From: Cryptomeria japonica
Lineage: Eukaryota; Streptophyta; Pinopsida; Cupressales; Cupressaceae
Assembly (NCBI RefSeq): GCF_030272615.1
Contig: NC_081409.1
Location: 650,600,468-650,664,467 of the forward strand
Length of the DNA stretch: 64,000 bases
Reading direction: 5' to 3'
The notes beneath the pieces are model-generated. The model was not told the origin of the DNA. It ran no database searches and worked only from the letters and a program-made list of their open reading frames with translations. How positions within the stretch are numbered: position 1 is the first letter of the stretch; every line of letters starts with the position of its first letter. Shown one piece after another: positions 22,796 to 34,421 of the stretch. The position numbers and the translations under genes were made by a program.

Positions 22796-23310
22796 TGGTA
22801 TCCTAGGGATCCATGCATGTGTCCTAAGGGGTCATAGGACACCATATGACCCATAACAACACATAAGAGGTCATAGGACACCATCTGACCCCTTAGCACA
22901 CCATACGACCCATAATGACACCAAATGGTGTCCTAAGGGGTCATAGAACACTATATGACCTCTTAGGACACCATACGACCCAAAATGACACCATATGTAG
23001 TCCTAAGGGGTCCTAAGAGACCATATGACCCCTAACGACACCATATGGTGTCCTAAGGGGTCATAGGACACCATAAGACACATAACGACACCATATGGTG
23101 TCCTAAGGAGTCATAGGACACCATATGACCCTTAGAACACAATATGACCCCTAACAACATCTAAGGGGTCATAGGACACTATATGATCCGTTAGCACACC
23201 ATAGAACCTATAACAACACCAAATAGTGTCCTAAGGGGTCATAGCACACCATATGACCCTTTAGGACACCATATGGTGTTGTTATGGGTCGTATGGTGTC
23301 CTAAGGAATA
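22790..23310. repeat. Palindromic minisatellite
   Basis: Tandem units of about 50 bp (70 bp in some) made of gtcctaaggggtcat, aggacaccatatgacc and variants. Unit starts (gaca of the palindrome) are at 22917, 22987, 23037 and 23087. Units contain GACACCATATGGTGTC, a perfect 16-bp palindrome, and neighbouring half-units are inverted copies of each other, so the array can fold in many registers. It directly abuts the CT microsatellite. Confidence 0.92.
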
Positions 23311-23389
23311 AGAAGAAAACAAAGATCAAGGATAACTGTCAACTTATTTTGTATTCTCAACCAATTTATAAGAAGAAAGTTAGCAAAAG

Positions 23390-23660
23390 GCTACTGACCT
23401 TCTTATGATGGAAATAATTTGGAGGAAAAGGATCCCAAGGCATTGGAACCTCCACAAATATATCCATACTTTCACCAGATTGCCCATCCATGTATTTCAT
23501 TTTCTCAAGATCTACACTAAATTGGTTATCAATGGGGACAACCAATTTTCCTTTCATCTGGGCAAGAGCTCCAATGATTTGGTTGGCCATTCGAGAAGAA
23601 TATTGTTGCAGGTTTCCTTGTTTGTCGCGATAATTCACCCGTGGTTCAATTTCTTACCCT
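23390..23660 (-). pseudogene. Orphan exon-like ORF, unrecognised
   Basis: On the minus strand an open stretch encodes about 80 residues (…RMANQIIGALAQMKG…VEVPMPWDPFPPN…) of normal protein composition. It ends at AAG|GTCAGT near 23400, a good 5' splice site, after which the frame loses coding character. Upstream, ATAG near 23672 could serve as acceptor. I do not recognise the protein. Further exons are not visible: the minisatellite starts just beyond 23310. It may be a single displaced exon of a host gene or a chance ORF. Confidence 0.35.
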
Positions 23661-23967
23661 TCTTCCTCCTATTCAATACACACACACAAATCCATCAGTC
23701 AATTTTCTTAGGAGAGCATACCTGATAAAAATCAAAGAGGAAGTTGCAGACAAGAAATAAATTCACTTACTTCTATAGAAGTGTGGACATAGTTACAGTG
23801 GGGCCTTCAATGACCTCAAAAACTTCTTTTGAGGCCGTTGAGGCTCTTGGGCAAATAAAACTATGTCTAAGTACCTCGTACATGGTATAAAAATAACCAT
23901 GTGTGCGTTGTTAGTCCATAAAATGTTGGCAAGCCCAACGGTATGCTTTTTCACCCTGTGCACGCTT

Positions 23968-24045
23968 AGAGAGAGAGAGAGAGTGAGAGGGAGAGAAAGA
24001 GAGGCATCATGCATGTGCTTGAGAGGGGGAGAGAGGGAGATAATA
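23968..24045. repeat. GA-rich microsatellite
   Basis: A short (ga)n tract interrupted by gtgagagg and gggaga, the reverse-complement type of the CT domain 1.2 kb to the left. Confidence 0.85.
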
Positions 24046-24059
24046 CATATGCATACACA

Positions 24060-24215
24060 CATATGTGTGTATATATATACTTAATATATTATATATTATT
24101 ATATACATATATGTATAAATATTATATATTATATATTTATATATTATATATAAATTATATATTATATGTATATACACATATTATATATACAATATCATAT
24201 TATACACACTCCCAA
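24060..24215. repeat. TA-rich microsatellite
   Basis: tatgtgtgtatatatatac grading into imperfect tatatta repeats; no gene. Confidence 0.85.
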
Positions 24216-24299
24216 AATTTAAACAAATGTAGTGCGTACACGCTATTTATAGTAAAAATAGCATGTACGCGTTTTTTATAGTTAAGATAGAGCATATGC

Positions 24300-25290
24300 G
24301 CTTCTTACACCATAAGTACCCCCGTACGTGTTTTTGATTGTTTAGGCTTGGAAATAGGCCTGGATGACAAAGCTACGATTTGGAAGTTTGATTTCCTTCC
24401 ATTTCCCTCCATTTCCCTCCTTTTAGACGTGTTTTATTTTATCAACTTGGTTTCTCGACTTTGTCATCATCAGGTTTACACTTCATCAAGTGGGTATTTC
24501 TAAAATTGCCACCATATTTTCACCCATCTTCTGAGCTTTCTAACCATATATTTTTTAAAAAATTTGAACAACAATAACATACTATTATTGAATTTCTTTT
24601 ACCAGTGTCTCCATAGTTCTCACAAACATATGTGCACCATTTTTTTAATAACTTTTGATATACTTATCCAAATTTTAAAAACTTTATATATTATTGTAGT
24701 GCACTTGATTCTTTACAATTTTAAAAAAAAAATTGTATTTTCGATTTTTTTAGTGCAACTTATGTTTTGTGCACGAACATGTACCTAATTTTCAAGATGT
24801 GCTCGATTGGAAAAATCATTAAAAAATAAATACTCAACAAAAAATAACAAAAAGATACACATCTTCTAGTGCTCACTCTTAACTATCTTTCTACCAAAGG
24901 ATTTGTCAAAATACTAAATCTAACTATGAATTTTTTGATGCACACGTTAGACACTATGTTATGTATTTCTAAAAAAATCAGGGTTCGTTTTTCGCGTGTG
25001 AAGGATTTGACCCCCTTAATCTTATCCAATTTTGAAAAAGTTTAGTAGTTTGGAAACTAGATTCATAGTACTACAATATCTGTTCTTTGATTATATTCAT
25101 ATCTTGAGTGGATGACTTTCAAAATTTGCCTCCAAGTTCAGGTTCACCTGATTTTAGAAAAAAAGTGTCCACTTATACCGCCCTTTTTGACCACCATCTT
25201 TATGCACTTACCCAATATGTGTAAAACATTTAAGCTTCGTCACATCTTATTAGTCACACATCTAAAATTATCACTTTTGTAAATTTTTAT
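24300..25290. other. AT-rich, no gene seen
   Basis: Only short low-complexity ORFs are present. A fragment at about 25220-25275 is the reverse complement of part of the foldback element at 18751-18903. Confidence 0.5.
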
Positions 25291-25500
25291 ATTATATTAA
25301 AGTTTGTTGTAATTACATTCACACCATCTTAATGCTAATTAACTAGATGAGTCTCTAACTTTCCATCCATCATCAAATTAATAAAATAAATTATATTTAT
25401 TTAATTTATATTTTTTTACATCTATCCTCATCAATTAATTGAATAATCTAATTATTTTATTAATTAGCCTAAAATTCCAAATTCTTATTTGATTAATTAT
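25290..25500 (+). repeat. Detached tail block of the A/B/C repeat
   Basis: gtttgttgtaattacattcaca through attaattgaataatc matches the tail block of copy A (about 18908-19110), yet lies upstream of copy B's head. The same tail also follows copy B at about 27360. This implies a tandem or rearranged arrangement of the unit. Confidence 0.7.
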
Positions 25501-25721
25501 AATCTAATTATTAAGTAAGAAGTCTTTGGCCTTTTCATACAGTCCTATTTTGCATTGGTAAAATAAATAATCCAACAGTTTATAGGGTTTTGTATCGTGT
25601 TCAACTGTACTTTTCCTCTCGCCTTCTAAAACAGTGAAACAATATAATGTAGATTGAAAGAGATAAGCCCCCAATCCTCAAATCATCCTGTATATGCATC
25701 CCAGATTATATTGGAAGCGCC

Positions 25722-25910
25722 TAATCTCCACATAAAAAAACATTTCATACGATTTCAAAATGTGCAAAACACAACGGATTTGGATGAAATTTTCAGCAAT
25801 GAAATCTTCATGATCTTCATCCCCATTGCTGCAAAAACGCAAAAAATCGTCGTGTTTTGCATATCTGAGAATTTTTTTAAAAAATGCAGTGACATTTTAT
25901 GTGGAGATTA
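25722..25910. mobile_element. 189-bp foldback insertion in copy B
   Basis: Terminal arms TAATCTCCACATAAAA (25722-25737) and its exact reverse complement (25895-25910) bound sequence that has no counterpart in copy A. The ORF across it (25654-25911) is probably incidental. It resembles a MITE, but the target duplication is not clear. Confidence 0.55.
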
Positions 25911-26133
25911 ACTTGTGCCAATTGTATTTCATTTATACGGATGCGTGGCAATATTTACACTTGCTGATATTATATTATTACATTTATTACGAACGAGAAT
26001 GCTTGCCCTAATTTCCTGTCACAAATCTATTGCAGGGGACAATGTATCCTAGCTCTATGGAATGCAATGCATGTTCTGAATGGAATTGGGCGACTCACTA
26101 AAATCATAGTATTTTGTCTTTTTGTTGTTGCAG

Positions 26134-26282
26134 GAAACTCACTCTACAGTTGGTGGGGTATTAACTTCCAAATTCAGATAAGAGGGAACATGATCTTTGT
26201 ACTGTGTACCCTAGAAGAACTCTACAATTGGTGGGGAATTAACTTCCAAATTTGCAGAGCTGTGTTGCAGGAGGCATATTAA
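26134..26282 (+). pseudogene. Exon-like core of copy B
   Basis: Preceded by tttttgttgttgcag, it encodes NSLYSWWGINFQIQ as in copy A, then repeats the LY-WWGINFQI segment (duplicated about 26141-26174 and 26220-26252) and ends RAVLQEAY with a stop at 26280. The duplicated part differs from the 34-bp duplication in copy A. Unrecognised protein. Confidence 0.45.
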
Positions 26283-26366
26283 AAGTTTAAAAACATGACA
26301 ACCTGGAGCAACTCATTTTTCCCACATTCAACCCTAACCCAACATGTTACCTACAGGGTTACATTA

Positions 26367-26765
26367 GGGGAGAGGAGCCAATACATGTGCAGGTACCAAT
26401 ACATGTTATAGTACATAGACAAAATGAGATCAATAGTGGTGCTCTAAAAATGTCATGTCAATGCTTTTCCCCAAAAAAGTACCTCAAAAATTTAAAAAAT
26501 AACCAATGATGTGATGCCACATTTGCGCACAAGTAAACATGACTTAGTGCACACTTATGGATATTATGACAATATGGGACCATTTTGGACACCTTCACAA
26601 AAATGCATGTTGATGTGGCATCATATTTGACCATATGGACTTGAAATTTTGTTTTTGAGTAGGGGACTTGACAAGTAAGTTGTATAAAAATCATTTTTTA
26701 AAAATGTCCACATATTATTTTGAGAAGCGTGAAGTTAGGGTGCACATGTTCTGGCTCCTCTCCCC
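26367..26765. mobile_element. 399-bp non-autonomous TIR element with TA target duplication
   Basis: Terminal inverted repeats GGGGAGAGGAGCC(A) at the left and its complement at the right (about 25 bp, two mismatches) are flanked by TA (26365-26366 and 26766-26767). Copy A has the empty site (gttacattaagtacac near 18078) where the sequence is continuous, which proves the insertion. A TA duplication points to the Tc1/mariner (Stowaway-like) group, although the termini are not the classic Stowaway consensus. It contains no transposase; the minus ORF inside is spurious. Confidence 0.85.
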
Positions 26766-26992
26766 TAAGTAGACTAATTTTGAGATTGAGAATACAACCA
26801 ATATGATTTATGTGGTGCGTACGGCATTAACATTGAGCAATAACAGACTCTAAAATAGATCCCCTCCTCTTTGATGGTCGAAATAAGCAATAATAATTAA
26901 TAATTGAATTTTTTTTATAGTGTACAATGTGAAAGGATCCGTGTCTACAAATGACTTTCAGTATATGGGACTTTTTGAATGCACCTAATATG

Positions 26993-27027
26993 ATTGAGTG
27001 TATGCTCACCATAAGCATGCACTCAAT
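26993..27027. repeat. Short hairpin in the copy B insertion
   Basis: ATTGAGTGTATGCT and AGCATGCACTCAAT pair with one mismatch around a 7-base loop, inside ~96 bp that is absent from copy A. Confidence 0.6.
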
Positions 27028-27790
27028 TGAATGGATTGTAGAAATTTACTAATGTTGGGCACCTAATCTATCAATTGTACATATCCTATCTTTTATAGGA
27101 CTTGAACTTGTGACCTCTCTTTCAAGAGTACAAGTTCTCTTCAAGTAATACTCTAGCAATTACATTAAATAATTGGTTCAATAAATTGTTTTGGTCTTGT
27201 GGACATTACTAAAGTCTTCCATTTATTCATATCATTTTATTTGTTCTTTTTTTTCAATTAAAATAATTAAACTTATGAAAGATTGTATTGCGCTAAAGAA
27301 AATATTTGTATAAAAAATTAAAAATAATAAAGGCTCATTCACTAAAAAAAGATCCCAAATCATATTTTTTTACGTCCATCCTCATCAATTAATTGAATAA
27401 GCTAATTATTTGATTAATTAGCTTAAATCCCAAATTATTATATAACCACTACCATTATAACAATCAAGTCATATTCATAATTCAAAGTAAAAAATAAATA
27501 AATATAATTCAACAATCCAAGTTAGAGTCAATCCAAAATTCTAGTCATCAGATTATTCAAATAAATCTTAGCCTTTCATCTCGAACTATACCTTCAATGT
27601 GAATTCAAACCAGCTTTTAATCCCAACAATTTACCAAATCAAGTCAATCTTAGCCTTCCACTCACCCACTATTGTAGCCAAGTATAGAGTAAAAACCTTA
27701 TTTTAGCATTGGTTCCTATTATTTTCCTCTAGGTATCAGAGTTTGCAGATTAGTACATTTCGATGTGCTTTAGAGACCAACTCGCCACCT

Positions 27791-30639
27791 ATATGATGTA
27801 TTTATTATCATTGTCCTTAGAACATCTCAAGTAGAAATTTGAAAAAAAAATTCAACAAGACACCAAGCTAGTCAATACTATGTTTGCACAAATTGAACTT
27901 GAAATGCCTACAACTTTATATAATGATTACAAAAATTTGTATTGTCACAATAATTATTACAACAAATACAAATATGAAAACAACTGCTTCTCAAACCCAC
28001 CAAGTTGATAGATTTCTACACAAGACTACACCAAAATTTGAAAATTTCATAGCAAACCAAAAAAAACTTCACCAAACTGAACATATAGATAAATATCAAT
28101 TATATGACCTATAACTATTGTACATCATAAAATTATCATATTTTTCATCTATCACAAATCTGCATACAAATCTATCAATTTTATCACACCAGATTTTGTC
28201 TAGTAACATAAAAAAAATAAAAAAATATGAAACTCCAACTCATATTATTGATATATTTGATTAAATATAAATGAGAGTGATGTACAATCACAACAACAAT
28301 ACAAAACAAGGATGCAAAGCGTCAAGTTCCTGCCAATAGTGTTAGTGTTACATATGTATTTAGAGTTAGGAATAGTGTTAAGAGTAGGTGAGATTAGTAG
28401 TTTGATATTGCATTGTGAATTGATATATTTTGATATTAAACTATTATATTTTGATGTTAACTACTTAAGACTTGAGAGTTGATACTATCCTAGAGTGATG
28501 TCTATTTTTAAATGTCTGAGGCTTACAATTTTAAAGTTTTATGCAAGAGTTAGTGAGTTATAGTTGGTTAGAAGTGAATCAAACTCAACTTATTAGTAAA
28601 TTAAAATTTTGTAAAAGTGAACCAATCAATCACATATGACTTAAAATTTGAGTTAAGACTCAACTCCAAGGCCTTCGGATTTTTCAATCTACAAATTAGG
28701 AATGTGTTTAAATATATTCCTACTTTAACCAAGTTTAAAATACAAGAAAAAGCTAGATGAAGATGCAACAAAGAACCATTAATATCCAACTTTTACTAAT
28801 AAAATTCACTAAGTCCAAAGATCCATTAAACCATTAATCATTAATACTTGAATAAAAAAACTAACAATGCAAAATTATGAGAAAAATTTCAAATTATGAG
28901 AAAAATTTCAGATCTTAAGCATATTCATCAAAATCAACCACCATATACTAGTATAGGTTGAAATGTAAGAAAATAAAGGTAAATGAAAACATGCAATTTT
29001 TGTGTATTTAGAAAATAAAATGTAAATATTAATAAGAGATAGAGTTATAAGTAAATATTAATTAAAATGATGTTGGTTCATTTTTACCATATATTAAATT
29101 TTTTCATTTTTTTTACTATATTTTCTATACATTCTACTTAAGAATTCAAATTATAATTTCTTATATGAATCTCAACAAATTATGAATATAATTAATTTTT
29201 ACAATGATAATTTTTACAAGAATAACAAATAAAAGATTAAATAATAATTTTAAAATTATATAAATTTAAAATATATATTCATACATGAAGAACATATCTC
29301 CACTCTAATCGACTTTAATTTTAAATTAATAATACAATATTAAGTTTACTAATTTTTTATTTTTAACTCTTCAATTTTAATTTTTTACTATCATTAATTT
29401 CAATCCCTATGCAAAAAACAAGACGTGATGTGTTTTGACATAAGGTAAATTGGCTACGTAGAATTAAAAAAAATGCAAGTATTCACGTTTTACATGCCTA
29501 CAAAATGAAAAGATGTATAAACCAAAGAAGGCAAAAAAATCAGATATAATATTAAAAATAAATATATTTTTAAAATTAAATATAGTATAAATTAATTATA
29601 TATTAATTATATATTAAAAATGATATAATATACATTATAAATTTAAAATAAATATTATTATATTTACATTTATTAATGGTCTATAAAGATTCGCATTTAT
29701 AATTTATAATTTTTAAATTATTTATATTTCTCAACCTTTATCAGTTGCAGAAACGTTATTTCCGAAACGTTATTTCCAATTTTTTATTTATAATTCCCAG
29801 GTGAAACAGCGAGACAAGGTGAGGCTTTTATTCAAAATGCAAACAAAAATATTTAAGGTTTCAATTTTCAGCGATACAGAAAGTCATTAAGTTTTGCAGA
29901 GGTCAAAACGTCCGGCAAAAAATTAAGGACAAAAATTTCGAACCCTAACTGATTCCATGCAAACTATACCCAGAATCGGTCTATTTTCACAGGTGATTTT
30001 AGGGTTTATGTCATTTTTTAGCCGAGCAGATATTTCGCAATTTTTAAACACGATTTAAACACGATTCGCCATTATCACGATTAATTGGGACTCAATGCCG
30101 ACTTTTGCTGTAATTAATTAATAAAATATTTGTCAGATGGACCAATAGCTGGAGACTTTGGTGATGTCATATGTCCTTACTTCATTTAATTTGAATGTCT
30201 TTGTTGTGATTAATAATGGAAAGTAATCAGAACATTAAATGATGTATTTGTAATTCTATATAAAAATTTAATATTTTTTGTTGATAAAAATTAAAATTTA
30301 TACCTACAAAAATTAACATAGACCAATCATATGATAAATAAATCATGTTTTAAATAATTTTTGTTAAAAAAATTGCATGTTAACTTTTAAAATGATGGAA
30401 ATTTATTTTAGTTTTACAAAAATTTAAAAGTTGATTGGTTAGAAAGACAGTAATTAATAACTATTTAAGTACATGATGAATGCAATAGTATTCCTGCCAT
30501 AGACAGGAACTAATAATTTAAAAAATATATGGAAACGTTACATTGCAATTGAACTAGAAATATAGAAACATCAGCTCCTAGAATGGTTTAAGCATAATAA
30601 AATCACATCAAACACTCTCTACACCAGTAAAAATACCTA
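27791..30639. other. AT-rich, no gene seen
   Basis: No supported ORF. Around 29760 there is a 14-bp duplication (gaaacgttatttcc twice). The rest is low-complexity AT sequence. Confidence 0.5.
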
Positions 30640-31077
30640 TATAATGTAATCGAAGTTCTCACTGGAATTGGGTTAGTCATATTATATTCTCTTTTTGTTG
30701 TTGCAGGCAACTCACTATACAGTTCATGGTGTATGAACTTTCAAGTTCAGATTACAAGGAACCTGATCTATATATCGTGTACTCTATTTTGCAAATTTGT
30801 GTTGCCTTAGGTATAAAAATATATTTTGAAAAATCTTTCATTGATTTGTATCATTTTATTTGTCTTTTTTATAAAAATAATTAATACTCATGGAAGACTA
30901 TACCACACGAAAGAACAAATTATGTGTAAAGAAAGAAAATAATAAAAGACCCTTTTTTCAAAAAGAAAGATTATACTCTTTTCTAGCTCACCGGGTCCAC
31001 TATGGTAAACTTTATGAAGATATTTTACAATGAGATTAATGATTGAGATATATTAATATTGTAAAGTAATACTTAAT

Positions 31078-31160
31078 TATTGTAGTGTGATTTAGAGACT
31101 TAGATTTTCTTTGATCAAATGATCTTTACATCAAGTAGTATTCTATAACATGTGCAAGAA
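31078..31160. repeat. Half of the 18751-18903 foldback family, inverted
   Basis: tagtgtgatttagagactt and the following ~60 bp match the reverse complement of 18840-18903. Confidence 0.65.
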
Positions 31161-31365
31161 AATGAATGATGAGGTCTGAGGAATCATCATGGACGCTCTG
31201 ACTTGTTGATGTATGGGTTAAGCCAAATTATTAATACCCTCCACTTACCCACTTGGGTACTGTTATTGCCACCTAGAAATTGTTTGTTAAATGTATTTGA
31301 TCCAGTCTCTAGCCTCATGTGGACTATTGAGGTGTGATTTTATATCCACCCACTTTTTTGTGAAT

Positions 31366-31620
31366 ATGTGTACTATTATTTCTTTATAAATGATAATGCA
31401 AACTCTTTTAAAAAAACGATCATATCCTAGTGACATGTCTAAAATTACCACTTTTGTCATTTTTGACATTATATTATAACTACATTTATGTAATATGTGT
31501 ACTATTATTTCTTTATAAATGCTAATGCAAACTCTTTTAAAAAAACGATCATATCCTAGTGACACGTCTAAAATTACCACTTTTGTCATTTTTGACATTA
31601 TATTATAACTACATTTATGT
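31366..31620. repeat. 129-bp tandem duplication
   Basis: Two head-to-tail copies starting atgtgtactattatttc at 31366 and 31495, differing at only a few bases, so this is a recent duplication. The ORF of two ~45-residue repeats on the minus strand is a by-product. Confidence 0.95.
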
Positions 31621-32671
31621 CATCTCAATAATAAAATTAATTAGAAGAGCATGGAGTTTGATATGAAACGTTGGTAATATTAAAAATTCACACAGGCAAA
31701 TCCAGAAATTACTTAGCAACATTAATTAGTTAGGATTTAGCCTCTAACCTTTTTCCATCATCAAATTAATAAAATAAATTATATTTATTTGATTTAATCA
31801 ATTTCTTACATCCATCTCACCTAATTAATTGAATAATCTAATTATTTGATTAAATAGCTTAAAACCCCAAATCTTTATATATTCACTACTAATAAAGTAG
31901 TCATCCTATTCATAATTAAAAATAAAAATAAATACAAGTCATTAATCCAAAATAGAGTAAATTTTAATCTTAGTCATCATGTTATGCAAATAAATCCTAA
32001 GCATTCATCTCCAACTACTTTCAATCCAAATTCAAGCCAACTTTTAAGATCTCAACAAATCACCTAATCAAGTAAATTCTAGCCCTCCATTCACCGACCA
32101 TTACTGAAGGTGTAGCTAAGTATAGAGAATGAACCTTTATTTAGCATTGTTTCTTATTATTTTTTTCTAGGTTTTAGTCTATACAACATGTTTGAAGAGT
32201 AATGCATTTGTATGTGCTTTAGAGACCAAGTTTTACCTTATAAGGTGTTTCCCAAGGCATATCATGTCTATACTATCATTGTGCTATTGAAATTATTTAG
32301 GTCTACTTTAAATGCATTATTTTTATCTATGGAATATAAGTAGCAATTAGTTATATTTTTTTAAAGAAGACTATGTTTGATAACATGGATGTTTCAATGA
32401 ATGTTCTGTGTACTTATTACCAAAATTAATGAGTACAAAAGACTCAAGATAGTGCAAGTTCTAGCCATAAGAATTTATAGCCTGGTTGTGATTCTATTTT
32501 GTTTAGATTGTTGGTAGTTGTTGTCATTGATTCCAACCCTCAACTTGTGTGGCGACATTGATGATATGTTATGACTATTGGATAGATACATGTCAAGTAC
32601 ATAATGCCTATGATTATTGGATGGTGTAAATTGATATCTTAGGTACTACTATGGTGGACTCAAAAATTATC

Positions 32672-32869
32672 GTTGATGCTCTTGTTTGTAGATTGTGCAG
32701 ATGATTGTTGTAGATTGTGTTGTCATTAATGTTGAAGTATAAATAAATGCTAAATGATGGATTCAGGTGAGTGTGTAGGTGGTTGATGTTCTTGTTGCAT
32801 GTTGTCTAGATGATTGTTGTAGCTTATGTTGTCATTAATGTTAAAGTGTAGAATAAGTGCTAAATGATT
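32672..32869. repeat. 110-bp-period duplication
   Basis: gttgatg-tcttgttt... through gtgctaaatgat occurs at 32672-32759 and 32782-32869 with moderate divergence. Confidence 0.8.
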
Positions 32870-33408
32870 GTTTGTTGGGTGTCTATCACTCTTAGTATTG
32901 ATATCCATACTCGACATATTGTAATGGATGATGTGATATGTTGAATGCAGATGGTTGATGGTTGTTCTATCAAATATGTTGTTTCACTCCATATGTTTTG
33001 GTACCATACATAATAATGATCATGATATAGAAATGTTACAGATATCCACCCTCTAGGTGTTGATGTTACGCTCAGTATGTTATAGTTGTGCGAGATGTTG
33101 ATTTGAAGTGCACATAATCAAAATGTAGATGTATGTTGTGAATATGGTTCATGGTTGATGTTGATAATTGATGATATGTAGTTGAATAGAGATGTTGATG
33201 ATGATGTCCTTTCTGGATATGCACCATCAGTATGGTGTTGATAGGAAGAACAATACTAATAAAGATTTTCATGTGAGGCTTGCTCTTGCATCCTTATGAC
33301 TGTGATGGTGGTGATGCCTACATTCAATATATTATTGATGTGTTGTAGAACGGTAATAGTGTTAATGCTAATTATGGATGGTAGAGATGGTATCACGATG
33401 ATATCATC

Positions 33409-33534
33409 TTAAGATAAAGATTAGAAGCATTAAGATAAGGATTAAAAGTATTAAGATGAGGATTAGAAGCATTGAGATGAGGATTAGAAGTATTAAGATG
33501 CGGATTAGAAGTATCAAGATGAGGATTAGAAGCA
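33409..33534. repeat. 21-bp tandem repeat, six copies
   Basis: Units of the form aagatgaggattagaagcatt run head to tail six times with one to three substitutions each. Confidence 0.92.
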
Positions 33535-33595
33535 TAATGTTGTAGAGATGTTTTCTAGATGATCTTGTGCATTCTACAAGCTATTGTGGAAGAAA

Positions 33596-34030
33596 ACAAA
33601 ACCCTCACCAAGTAAAAAGAGTAAAATAGTTGAAGAGCTTGCAGCCAAACAAAAAGCTACAAAGGAACCATCCACTATTGTAGGGAAAAAGAGGAAAAAT
33701 GAGTCTCCCCTTACATCTGATGTACTAAAAGAAAAAAAAAACTCATTTTTCTAGTGTAAAACAACAACTAGAACTACAAAAGGAGAAGGCAACTATTGGT
33801 TCTCATGTCATGGATGTTTACCTCCATCCATTTCCTTCAGATTCATTAAAGAAGAAATTTTTGTTACAACTAAGGTACAAAAGAAATGTAAATAGAAAAA
33901 GTCTATAGGCAAAGTTCCAAGAAAATCTTATAGACCAAAGTTAAAAGTGGGTACTAAAAAGGGTCAAACTAAAACTGAATCAGTGTTGGATATTACTTCC
34001 GAAACTAGTAGTGAATGGGAGTAAAAGAAG
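33596..34030 (+). pseudogene. Charged Lys/Ser/Pro-rich coding remnant
   Basis: Stop-interrupted reading encodes segments such as SPSKKSKIVEELAAKQKA and VGKKRKNES. The composition resembles the basic linkers of the retroelement ORFs at 1-2807 and 9300-9000. Further stop-ridden sequence with short protein-like stretches (for example YVDWNPFLYVGDLQ near 35720) continues to about 36300. Probably an old retroelement body; identity not established. Confidence 0.3.
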
Positions 34031-34397
34031 ATAAAAAATAAGACTTGACCAGGAGTTTAACATCAAAATAAAATAAAAAACACAAGTCTATACCTTTAGT
34101 TCTCAATGGATAGAGCTAAAGTAAGGGCACCCTTCCCAACTTGATTTTCTCTTTTAGTGGTTGAATGTGGATTTTTTTCCCTATTTCATAACCAATTATA
34201 GATTTTGGGATGATTTTTGTCACATAAGGATATCATGAAATTATGTTATGGATATCAAGGAGGAGTCTCCAATTTATAGATTTTGGAAGGAAAAATAGAC
34301 ATTTGGATTTTGAGTTGGATTGAAGGCTTAGCCTTATGACAAGTGTCACAAGGTGGAGGCATTGGAAAGAACACTTGGCATGAGGAAGATGGCAAGG

Positions 34398-34421
34398 TGT
34401 GCTCACACATGTGTGAGCACA
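34398..34421. repeat. Perfect 24-bp palindrome
   Basis: The half-site TGTGCTCACACA is followed directly by its reverse complement. A shorter copy (CTCACACATGTGTGAG) lies at 34547-34562, about 150 bp away, next to the same gggaagaac/gggaagagc word. Confidence 0.9.

Larger units (their letters stand above)
25528..27790 (+). repeat. Copy B of the ~2 kb repeated segment
   Basis: Head (ttggccttttcatacag), exon-like core (26134-26282) and tail match copy A in order, and the end extends to gtgctttagagacca as in copy C. Relative to A it contains a 16-bp-arm foldback (25722-25910), a 399-bp TIR element (26367-26765) and a ~96-bp insertion with a hairpin (about 26983-27075). Confidence 0.8.
30640..32235 (+). 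repeat. Copy C of the ~2 kb repeated segment
   Basis: Contains the acceptor-like run and exon-like core (from 30707; ggcaactcactatacagttcat...), the AT-rich middle, the tail (gaataatctaattatttgatt) and the gtgctttagagaccaag end shared with copy B. The core is more degraded than in A and B. Confidence 0.75.

Noticed and set aside
21658-22837. Long Ser/Leu-rich ORFs on the plus strand and an Arg/Glu ORF on the minus strand
   Set aside because: They are open only because CT/GA repeats contain no stop codons; there is no coding signal.
26458-26694. 78-residue minus-strand ORF
   Set aside because: It lies wholly inside the 399-bp TIR element and has no domain or conserved counterpart.
31287-31598. 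103-residue minus-strand ORF with an internal repeat
   Set aside because: The protein repeat merely reflects the 129-bp DNA duplication, which is a multiple of three by chance.
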